Source: UBA11090 sp035560555
GTDB lineage: Bacteria > Spirochaetota > Spirochaetia > Treponematales > Rectinemataceae
Assembly (NCBI GenBank): GCA_035560555.1
Contig: DATMZF010000020.1
Coordinates: forward strand, 8,726 to 72,725
Direction of reading: 5' to 3'
DNA: 64,000 nt
The notes below the pieces were generated by a model. That model did not search any database and was not told the DNA's origin. It worked only from the letters and a program-made list of their open reading frames with translations. A program made the translations under genes and the position numbers. This document shows positions 8,346 through 14,682 of the stretch, piece after piece. Numbering within the stretch: the stretch's first letter is position 1; each line of letters opens with the position of its first letter.

Positions 8346-8469
8346 GAGCGAAAGAGACGGTCGCGTGGGTATGATATGTGACATGAAAACGCCCCGGCCT
8401 GCTTCTTGCGCGCGTCGCGACGCAGGGTACGGACGGGGCGGTTTCTAGGCGGCCCCCAAGGGAGGCCGC
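8346..8469 (+). promoter_or_regulatory. Conserved structured leader RNA, copy B (metA)
   Basis: Same block order as copies A and C: GAGCGAAAGAGACGG, GGTATGATATGTGACATGAA, P1 GCCCCG (8391-8396)/CGGGGC (8434-8439), P2 CCTGC (8398-8402)/GCAGG (8422-8426) around TTGCGCGCGTCGCGAC, then TTCTAGG. P3 is GCGGCC-CCC-AA-GGG-A-GGCCGC (8449-8469). P2 here pairs as CCTGC/GCAGG whereas the metY copy pairs as CCGGC/GCCGG, a compensatory change. A further hairpin (CGCGCC/GGCGCG, 8477-8493) abuts the GGAGG ribosome binding site, so the leader could control translation initiation. No U-tract terminator is visible. Confidence 0.75.
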
Positions 8470-8505
8470 GTCGCTTCGCGCCACGGAGGCGCGACCGGAG
8501 GCCCC

Positions 8506-9435
8506 ATGCCCGTAAGAATCCCCGACGATCTTCCCGCCGCGCGACAACTCGAAGAAGAAAACATTTTCGTGATGACGAAGGAGCGCGCTTTCCACCAGGA
8601 TATCCGCGAGCTCAGGATCGCCGTCCTCAACCTCATGCCCACCAAGATTGTCACCGAAACCCAAATACTGCGCCTTTTGGGCAATTCGCCGCTCCAGACG
8701 GACATACGCTTCATCCGCATGGCGACACACGAGTCGGCCAACACCCCCATCGAGCACCTCGACGCCTTCTACGAACCCCTGGACGAAATCCTCGAGGAGC
8801 GTTTCGACGGCCTCGTGATCACCGGCGCCCCCGTCGAGACCATTCCCTTCGAGGAAGTGGACTATTGGCCCGAACTCGTCCGTCTCATGGACTGGTCCAC
8901 CACCAACGTCTGGTCCACCCTCCACATCTGCTGGGGGGCTCAGGCTGGGCTGCACCACCACTACGGCATCGACAAGCGGCCCCTTTCGGAAAAAATGTTC
9001 GGCCTCTACCGGCACAGAACCCTCGATTCCAAAGAGCCTCTCCTGCGGGGCTTCGACGAGGAGTTCTACGCCCCGCACTCTCGGTACACCGAGGTCGACG
9101 CCGATGAAATCGTGAACGTTCCCGACCTCAAGCTCCTCGCCACTTCCGAGGAAGCGGGCGTCTACCTCGCTGCCTCGCGCGACGGGCGCCGCGTCTTCGT
9201 CACGGGCCACCCCGAGTACGACAGGCTGACCCTCAAGGCTGAATACGACCGCGACATCGCGAAGGGGCTGGCCATAAAGGTGCCGGCCAACTATTTCCCG
9301 AACGACGACCCTCGCCGCGAGCCTCTCGTGACCTGGAGATCCCACGCCCACCTTCTCTACGCCAACTGGCTCAACTACTGCGTGTATCAGGAAACCCCCT
9401 ACGACCTCGCCGCGATAAGGAGTTCCGATGCCTGA
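8506..9435 (+). CDS. metA: Homoserine O-acetyltransferase, MetA type
   Basis: 309-residue MetA-family acyltransferase, first committed step of methionine synthesis. Catalytic residues fall exactly at family numbering: nucleophile C142 in HICWGAQAG, H235 and E237 in VTGHPEYD. Residue 111 is Glu (GAPVE), the residue linked to acetyl-CoA rather than succinyl-CoA use in this family (Gly at 111 in E. coli). The product would therefore be O-acetylhomoserine, matching the MetY sulfhydrylase encoded downstream. GGAGG lies four bases before the ATG. It has its own promoter and a 229-nt structured leader. Its stop overlaps a short aminotransferase-like frame. Confidence 0.93.
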   Translation: MPVRIPDDLPAARQLEEENIFVMTKERAFHQDIRELRIAVLNLMPTKIVTETQILRLLGNSPLQTDIRFIRMATHESANTPIEHLDAFYEPLDEILEERFDGLVITGAPVETIPFEEVDYWPELVRLMDWSTTNVWSTLHICWGAQAGLHHHYGIDKRPLSEKMFGLYRHRTLDSKEPLLRGFDEEFYAPHSRYTEVDADEIVNVPDLKLLATSEEAGVYLAASRDGRRVFVTGHPEYDRLTLKAEYDRDIAKGLAIKVPANYFPNDDPRREPLVTWRSHAHLLYANWLNYCVYQETPYDLAAIRSSDA

Positions 9436-9574
9436 GATAAGCCGGAAATCCCGTTCTTTCGGCGAGTCGGTCATCCGCCGGATGACCCGCGTGGCCACCC
9501 AGCGCGGCGGCGTCGCCGCCGCGCTGGGCTTCATCACCGGGGCAAGGAGCGGGGAGGGGTTCGAAAAAAAATGA
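9428..9574 (+). pseudogene. Aminotransferase N-terminal remnant (48 codons) behind metA
   Basis: Short frame starting ATG at 9428, overlapping the metA stop by eight bases, with AAGGAG six bases upstream. Its first about 27 residues (SRKSRSFGESVIRRMTRVA..RGGV) resemble the N-terminus of class I PLP aminotransferases that read ..FTESVIREMTRLA..GAVNLAQGFPDF. The similarity then fails (AAALGFITGARSGEGFEKK) and the frame ends. The simplest reading is an internally deleted methionine-pathway aminotransferase gene whose translation start survived. A small functional peptide cannot be excluded. A perfect 25-base palindrome (9501-9525) lies inside, at the point where similarity ends. Confidence 0.5.
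9501..9525. repeat. Perfect 25-base inverted repeat
   Basis: Twelve-base arms AGCGCGGCGGCG (9501-9512) and CGCCGCCGCGCT (9514-9525) around a single T. No T-run follows, so it is not a typical terminator. It coincides with the apparent deletion joint of the aminotransferase remnant and could be a deletion scar or an mRNA 3' stem for metA. Confidence 0.6.
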
Positions 9575-9583
9575 GAATTCATC

Positions 9584-9633
9584 TTGACAGCGGTTTTGTT
9601 ATTGTGCATAGTAGCGCCTACCACAATGTGGTA
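9584..9633 (+). promoter_or_regulatory. metY promoter with palindromic operator
   Basis: TTGACA (9584-9589), 17-bp spacer, CATAGT (9607-9612), then perfect palindrome TACCACAATGTGGTA (9619-9633) beginning at the expected transcription start. Same architecture as the minus-strand promoter at 5655-5703. The identical palindrome and placement at two sulfur amino acid operons imply one shared repressor. Confidence 0.75.
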
Positions 9634-9684
9634 TGTATTCTGACTTGTTGGAACCAGCTGTTCCGACGCGTGGAGAAGTAAATT

Positions 9685-9810
9685 GAGCGAGCGAGACGGC
9701 CGACTAGGTATGTTATGTAGTATGATAATGCCCCGACCGGCTCATGGCGCGCGTCGCGACGCCGGAGACGGACGGGGCATATTCTAGGTGGTTGCCCAAA
9801 GGGCGGCCAC
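9685..9810 (+). promoter_or_regulatory. Conserved structured leader RNA, copy C (metY)
   Basis: Blocks: GAGCGAGCGAGACGG, AGGTATGTTATGTAGTATGA, P1 GCCCCG (9730-9735)/CGGGGC (9773-9778), P2 CCGGC (9737-9741)/GCCGG (9761-9765) around GGCGCGCGTCGCGAC, TTCTAGG, then P3 GTGGTTGCCC (9788-9797)-AAA-GGGCGGCCAC (9801-9810), ten continuous pairs. An additional hairpin CGCACC/GGTGCG (9820-9836) ends one base before the AAGGAGG ribosome binding site. Upstream, a stem with GGAAC/GTTCC sits between the operator and the conserved core. The leader runs about 231 nt from the predicted start to the AUG, nearly equal to copies A and B. Confidence 0.75.
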
Positions 9811-9849
9811 GTTCTCTCCCGCACCCTCGCGGTGCGCAAGGAGGCCCCC

Positions 9850-11145
9850 ATGGCCGAGAACAGAAAACCTTCCTTCGAAACGATAGCGGTACAATCAGGA
9901 CATAGCCCCGACCCGACAACTCTCTCCCGCGGCGTTCCCGTCTACCGCACTTCTTCCTTCGTCTTCAAGAGCGCGGAGCACGCGGCCAATCTCTTTGGGC
10001 TCAAGGAGTTCGGCAACATCTATTCCCGCTTGGGCAATCCCACGAACGAGATCCTGGAGACTCGCGTGAGCCAGCTCGAGGGCGGCGCCGCGTCGGTGGC
10101 GGTCGCCTCGGGCACCGCCGCGATCTTCAACACGGTCATCACCATCGCGAAAGCGGGCGACGAGATCGTATCGGCCACTAATCTCTACGGCGGCACCTAC
10201 ACGATGTTCGACGCCATCCTCCCCGACCTGGGGATCATCACCAGGTTCGCGAACGTCCTCGACCCAGCCTCATTCGAGGCCGTGATCAATGAAAAAACCC
10301 GGCTCATCTACATCGAGTCCATCGGGAACCCCGTCCTCGACCTAGCCGACGTCGACGCGATATCGGCGGTCGCGAAAAAGCACCACCTGCCCCTCGTTGT
10401 GGATGGTACCTTCACCACGCCCTATCTCCTCAAGACCATCGAGCACGGCGCCGACATCGTCATCAACTCCCTCACCAAGTGGCTGGGCGGACACGGCACG
10501 GCCATAGGCGGCATCGCGACGGACGCGGGTACCTTCGACTGGTCCGACCCTAAGTTCACCCTGTTCAACAACCCCGATAAGAACTATCACGGCCTCCGCT
10601 GGGCCATCGACCTTCCTCCGGAACTCAGGAAGATCGCCTTCGCGCTGCGCTTCAGGACGGTGCCCCTGCGCAACCTCGGCGCCTGCCTCTCTCCGGACAA
10701 CGCCTGGATATTCCTCCAGGGCATCGAAACCCTCCACGTCCGCATGCCGAAACACGTCGAGAACGCCCTCGCCGTGGCCAAGTTCCTCAAGAACCACCCC
10801 AAGGTCGCATGGATACGTTACCCTGGCCTCGAGGGCGATCCCTCGTACAAGCTCTCGCAGAAGCTGCTGCCGAAGGGAGGTGGCGGCATGGTCGTCTTTG
10901 GCGTCAAGGGCGGAAGGGCTGCGGGCGAAAAATTCATCGAATCGCTCAAGCTCTTTTCCCACTTGGCGAACGTGGGCGACGCGAAGAGCCTCGCTCTCCA
11001 CCCGGCCAGCACCTCTCACTCCCAGCTCACCGAGGAGCAGCAGAAAGAGTCCGGGCTCACGCCAGACCTCGTCCGCCTCTCCATCGGCATCGAGAATGTC
11101 GTAGACATCATCGCGGACCTGGAACTCGGGCTGGCCGCGGTCTAG
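9850..11145 (+). CDS. metY: O-acetylhomoserine sulfhydrylase (MetY)
   Basis: 431-residue PLP enzyme of the Cys/Met metabolism family that makes homocysteine from O-acetylhomoserine and sulfide. Motifs: YSRLGNPTNEILETRVSQLEGG (about 58-80), SGTAAIFN, the cofactor region VVDGTFTTPYLLK and the PLP lysine K210 in NSLTKWLGGHGTAIGG. The long insertion after the lysine and the 431-residue length are typical of MetY rather than the 380-400 residues of MetB/MetC. AAGGAGG lies five bases before the ATG. Partner of metA (acetyl type). Followed after nine bases by a second family member in the same operon. Own promoter, operator and structured leader. Confidence 0.92.
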   Translation: MAENRKPSFETIAVQSGHSPDPTTLSRGVPVYRTSSFVFKSAEHAANLFGLKEFGNIYSRLGNPTNEILETRVSQLEGGAASVAVASGTAAIFNTVITIAKAGDEIVSATNLYGGTYTMFDAILPDLGIITRFANVLDPASFEAVINEKTRLIYIESIGNPVLDLADVDAISAVAKKHHLPLVVDGTFTTPYLLKTIEHGADIVINSLTKWLGGHGTAIGGIATDAGTFDWSDPKFTLFNNPDKNYHGLRWAIDLPPELRKIAFALRFRTVPLRNLGACLSPDNAWIFLQGIETLHVRMPKHVENALAVAKFLKNHPKVAWIRYPGLEGDPSYKLSQKLLPKGGGGMVVFGVKGGRAAGEKFIESLKLFSHLANVGDAKSLALHPASTSHSQLTEEQQKESGLTPDLVRLSIGIENVVDIIADLELGLAAV

Positions 11146-11154
11146 GAGGACGGC

Positions 11155-12378
11155 ATGGGCGCCGAGAACGACAAGAGACAACTGAAGACACTCGCGGTGC
11201 ACGCGGGCGAGGCTCCCGATCCCGCGACGTGGGCTTCGGCGCCCAATATCGTGATGTCCACCACCTACATCGCCGACCCTGATGCCTCGTTCTCCGCCGA
11301 GGACTTCGGGGAGAACACGCCCTACATCTACACTCGCTGGGGCAATCCGACAATAGCCCAGCTCGAGCGGAAGCTCGCCGCCCTCGAGGGGGCGGAAGCC
11401 GGCCTGGCCTTCGCGAGCGGCATGGCCGCCGTATCCGGCCTCTTTCTGGGAACCCTCCGGGCCGGCGACCATCTGGTCCTGAGCGACGTGAGCTACGCCG
11501 GCACCGCCGAATTCGCGAACGACTTTCTCCCGCGCTTTGGGATCGAGGTGACACGCGCCGATTTCTCCGACCTAGGCGCGGTGGCCGCCGCGGTCAAACC
11601 CAACACCCGCCTGATCTACGCGGAGTCGCCCGCCAACCCCATCGCTCGCCTCACCGACCTCGCGGCGGTGGCGACGATAGCGAAGGCCGCGGGCGCTCTC
11701 TTCACCGTGGATTCCACTTTCGCCACGCCCGTGGCCACTAGGCCGATCACACTTGGCGCCGATTTTGTGGTCCAATCCCTCACCAAGTATATCGGGGGCC
11801 ACGGCGACGCCCTGGGCGGCGCGATCCTGGGGCGGGCGGTCGACATCGGCTCTCTCCGAAAGGGCATCGGCATCCACGGCGGCGGCACCTTGAGCCCCTT
11901 CAACGCCTGGCTCATCCTGCGCGGCGCGGCGACCCTGCCCATACGCATGAAGGCACACGAGGAGGGCGCGCTCACGGTAGCCCGCTTCCTCGAGGGACAT
12001 CCCGCCGTGACGCGAGTGATCTACCCAGGGCTGCCTTCGCATCCCCAGGCCGAACTCGCGCGCCGCCAGATGAAGAATTTCTCGGGCATGCTGACCTTCC
12101 AGGTGAAGGACGGACCGGCCATGGCCAGGCAGCTGGCGAAGCGGCTGAAGGTGATCCACTACGCGGTCTCCCTTGGCCACCAGAGGAGCCTCGTCTTCTA
12201 TCTCTCCACCGACGATATGCTCAGGACCTCGTTCAGACTCTCGCCCAAAGGCGAAGCTTCGTACCGCGCCTACGCGGGCGAAGGAATCTTCAGACTCTCC
12301 GTCGGCCTCGAAGACCCCATCGATCTCTGCGCCGATCTGGCCGACGCCCTCGACCCCATGTCCTGTACAAGGCTCTAG
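11155..12378 (+). CDS. Cys/Met-metabolism PLP-dependent lyase or synthase (cystathionine/methionine gamma-lyase-like)
   Basis: 407-residue fold-type I PLP enzyme. Conserved blocks: YTRWGNPTIAQLERKLAALEGAE (about 59-82), FASGMAAVSG, YAESPANP, VDSTFATPVATRP and the PLP lysine K211 in QSLTKYIGGHGDALGG. The KYIGGHGD form occurs in cystathionine gamma-lyase, cystathionine gamma-synthase and methionine gamma-lyase, so the reaction cannot be decided by sight. Coupled to metY by nine bases with AGGAGG upstream. Because metY already makes homocysteine directly, this enzyme may run the reverse flow (methionine or cystathionine breakdown) or use an alternative sulfur acceptor. A GC-rich stem overlaps the stop codon. 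Confidence 0.88.
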   Translation: MGAENDKRQLKTLAVHAGEAPDPATWASAPNIVMSTTYIADPDASFSAEDFGENTPYIYTRWGNPTIAQLERKLAALEGAEAGLAFASGMAAVSGLFLGTLRAGDHLVLSDVSYAGTAEFANDFLPRFGIEVTRADFSDLGAVAAAVKPNTRLIYAESPANPIARLTDLAAVATIAKAAGALFTVDSTFATPVATRPITLGADFVVQSLTKYIGGHGDALGGAILGRAVDIGSLRKGIGIHGGGTLSPFNAWLILRGAATLPIRMKAHEEGALTVARFLEGHPAVTRVIYPGLPSHPQAELARRQMKNFSGMLTFQVKDGPAMARQLAKRLKVIHYAVSLGHQRSLVFYLSTDDMLRTSFRLSPKGEASYRAYAGEGIFRLSVGLEDPIDLCADLADALDPMSCTRL

Positions 12379-12395
12379 GCTTGTAGCCTAGAGCC
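12371..12395 (+). terminator. Terminator-like hairpin at the end of the metY operon
   Basis: GGCTCTAGGC (12371-12380), loop TTGTA, GCCTAGAGCC (12386-12395), a perfect ten-base-pair stem that includes the stop codon. The sequence after it (ACCTTAAACAC) lacks a clear T-run, so termination efficiency is doubtful. Confidence 0.5.
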
Positions 12396-12503
12396 ACCTT
12401 AAACACTCTACCCAAAAAAATCGAACACTCGGAGCGAGATGTATTTCCGTCTCCTCCCAGCCGGCGTCGCCGGCCGAACCATCTTATATCTGGAGACTAT
12501 CCT

Positions 12504-13646
12504 ATGCGGAATATAAAATATATATCGCACATCGTCATTGTGGCGCTCATCGTCGCGACATTCACCCCTCTGTTCGCCCAGAAAGGAGAACCCATCTACA
12601 TCGGAGTGAGCGGGCCCCTGACGGGAGCCAACGCGCAATATGGACTCGCGTGGAAGAAGGGCTTCGAACTCGCGTTGGACGAAATCAATGGCTCGGGCGG
12701 CGTGCGCGGACGACCCCTGCAGTACATCTTCACGGACACGCAGAACGATCCGAAACAGACGGTGGCCGTGGCTCAGAAATACATCGCCGATCCAAGAATC
12801 GTCCTCGCCACCGGCGACTTCAGTTCGACATCGTCCATGGCGGCGAGCGCGCTCTACCAGCGCGCCGGCCTAGTCCAGTTCGGCTTCAACAACTCCAATC
12901 CGCTCTTCACGAACGGCGGCGACTTCATCTGGAGCAACTCGCCGTCGCAGAGCAACGAGGCGCCCGCCCACGCGGCCTATGTCCGCGACCTCGGCCTGAA
13001 GCGCGTGGCTGTCTTCCAGCTCAACACCGACTGGGGAAAGGTGACCGGCGACCTCACCGTGGCCGCGCTGAAAAAATACGGCGTCGAAGTGCCCTTGCGC
13101 GAAACCTACCTCCCAGACGAAAAGGATTTCAAACCTTCGATCACCAAGGCCAAATCGCTCAAGCTCGATGGCATCGTCTTTGTCTCCTACGTGAACGACG
13201 CTTCCCTCCTCATACAACAGATACGCGGACAGGGAATCGACCTGCCCATCGTTTCCAACGGTTCCCAGGCAACAGCCCAGTTCCCCGAGCTGGCCGGCCC
13301 GGCCGCCGAGGGCGTGTACGTCGCGGGCGACTTTTCGGCCGACGATCCCAGGGCCGAGGTGAAAACCTTCGTCAAGAAATGGCAGGCGAAGCACCCAGGC
13401 CAGGAAATCGACTATTTCGCCGTCCACGCCTACGATTCGCTCAAGCTCGCCGCCGCGGTGATCGAGCTGGGCGGCACTGACCGCAGAGCGGTCCGGGATG
13501 CTTTCGCCAAAGTGAAGGATGTGCCGAGCGTGATCTACGGCGCCGTCACCTTCAATCCGACAACGCGGCGCGTCGACGACTTCCTCGGCGCGAGGCTCAT
13601 CGTACAAGACGGAAAGCTCGTCTCGTGGGAGGGGAAACGTCCATGA
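12504..13646 (+). CDS. Branched-chain amino acid type ABC transporter substrate-binding protein
   Basis: 380-residue LivJ/type I periplasmic binding protein. Signal peptide of about 25 residues ending PLFAQ, then IYIGVSGPLTGANAQYGLAWKKGFELALDEINGSGG, the family hallmark; two-lobe architecture with VFFSYV-like hinge segments (IVFVSYVNDASLL). First gene of a five-gene operon: binding protein, UroD/MtaA-like enzyme, fused permease, two ATPases. GGAG lies about nine bases upstream. These importers carry branched-chain amino acids, amides, urea or aromatic compounds; the substrate is not evident. The company of a methyltransferase-type enzyme and the metY operon upstream suggests a methylated or sulfur compound, as inference only. 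Confidence 0.88.
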   Translation: MRNIKYISHIVIVALIVATFTPLFAQKGEPIYIGVSGPLTGANAQYGLAWKKGFELALDEINGSGGVRGRPLQYIFTDTQNDPKQTVAVAQKYIADPRIVLATGDFSSTSSMAASALYQRAGLVQFGFNNSNPLFTNGGDFIWSNSPSQSNEAPAHAAYVRDLGLKRVAVFQLNTDWGKVTGDLTVAALKKYGVEVPLRETYLPDEKDFKPSITKAKSLKLDGIVFVSYVNDASLLIQQIRGQGIDLPIVSNGSQATAQFPELAGPAAEGVYVAGDFSADDPRAEVKTFVKKWQAKHPGQEIDYFAVHAYDSLKLAAAVIELGGTDRRAVRDAFAKVKDVPSVIYGAVTFNPTTRRVDDFLGARLIVQDGKLVSWEGKRP

Positions 13647-14680
13647 GCCATACGTTTACGAAACGGGAGCGGGTCGAGGCCGCGCTCTCCGGAGAAGAAC
13701 CCGATCGCGTGCCGGTATCGGCCTGGGGGCATCTCATTCCCGCCGAGAGGAGCGCCGACACGCTCGCCTCGGCCAGCCTATGGTACTTCCGCGAGTACGA
13801 CTGGGACTGGCTCAAGGTGAACCCCAGGGCCACCCTCTTCGCCGAAGCTTGGGGCTCGGAGTTCGATTTCGGCGATTACCGCGGCGTATTGCCGAGGTTT
13901 AGGAGAAACCGCGACGATCCCATCGACTACGGCGCGCTGAAGCCCGCGAACCCGGGCTTCGGGCCCTGGGCCGAGCAGCTGGCCTCGCTGCGTAAGATAA
14001 AGCGCGGCATCGGCGACGCGCCCTTCGTGCAGACTATCTTCTCCCCCGCGTCGGTGCTTTCCTTTCTCGCGGCGCGCCCCACCGACCACTCGCAGGAAGC
14101 GGTGTCCGCCGCGCAATCGGAAGCCCTCCTCCACCTCATCCGCGCTTCGCCTGAGGCAGCCCATCACGCCCTGGGCGTGATAGCCGATTCGCTGGCGCAG
14201 CTGGCGGCGGCGAGCGTGGAGGCGGGGGCCGACGGCATTTTCTTCGCCATCACGAGGTTGGCCCGCCAAAGCCAGCTGACCGAGGGCGAATTCGAGAAAT
14301 TCGGGAAGCCCTACGACTTCCGCGTCCTTGAGGCGGTGCGCGGGGCGAAGTTCAATATCCTGCATTCCTGCGGTCCGCGGATTTATTGGAAGGAAATTCT
14401 GGACTATCCGGTGAGCGCGTTGAGCTGGGCCGCGGCGGGTCAGGGCAATCCCGGCCTCGACGCGGCGCGGGCCGATGCCGGTTTCGCCCTGATCGGCGGC
14501 CTGGACGAAGAAGGTATCCTGAGGACCGGAACGCCCGAACAGGTGCGCGAGGCGGCCAGCGCCGCCCTAAAGCTGGGCGGGAAGCGCAAATTTCTCCTGG
14601 CCCCCGGCTGCGCCGTCCACCCCAGCGCGCCCTCGGGGAATCTTCGGGCACTTAGGGCAGTCGTGGACGAGGGCTCTTGA
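13643..14680 (+). CDS. Uroporphyrinogen decarboxylase-fold, MtaA/CmuA-like zinc methyltransferase
   Basis: 345-residue TIM-barrel protein of the URO-D superfamily. The N-terminal RERVEAALSGEEPDRVPVSAWGH is typical. Late motifs HSCGPRIYW and LAPGCAVHPSAPSGNLRAL give the His-x-Cys ... Cys zinc set of corrinoid-dependent methyltransferases (MtaA, MtbA, CmuA) rather than of true HemE. It would move a methyl group between a corrinoid protein and a thiol or another acceptor, but no corrinoid protein is encoded nearby. Start chosen at the ATGA overlap with the binding-protein gene, preceded by GGGAGGGG. Its place inside a Liv-type importer operon indicates it acts on the imported substrate or its product. 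Confidence 0.8.
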   Translation: MSHTFTKRERVEAALSGEEPDRVPVSAWGHLIPAERSADTLASASLWYFREYDWDWLKVNPRATLFAEAWGSEFDFGDYRGVLPRFRRNRDDPIDYGALKPANPGFGPWAEQLASLRKIKRGIGDAPFVQTIFSPASVLSFLAARPTDHSQEAVSAAQSEALLHLIRASPEAAHHALGVIADSLAQLAAASVEAGADGIFFAITRLARQSQLTEGEFEKFGKPYDFRVLEAVRGAKFNILHSCGPRIYWKEILDYPVSALSWAAAGQGNPGLDAARADAGFALIGGLDEEGILRTGTPEQVREAASAALKLGGKRKFLLAPGCAVHPSAPSGNLRALRAVVDEGS

Positions 14681-14682
14681 GT

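Noticed and set aside
9501..9525. The 25-base palindrome as an intrinsic terminator of metA
   Set aside because: No T-run follows on either strand; the next bases are GGGCTTCATC.
5477..9810. Interpretation of the conserved leaders as SAM-I, SAM-II, SAM-III/SMK, SAM-IV or cobalamin riboswitches
   Set aside because: Hallmark segments of those classes (for example GAGGGA..GGCCCGAUGAAACCC..GCAACC pieces, or the B12 box) are not present in any of the three leaders.
12460..12474. Short palindrome GCCGGCG-T-CGCCGGC upstream of the Liv-type operon as an operator
   Set aside because: Such G+C-rich palindromes recur by composition in this window (for example near 40885), and no promoter is placed around it.
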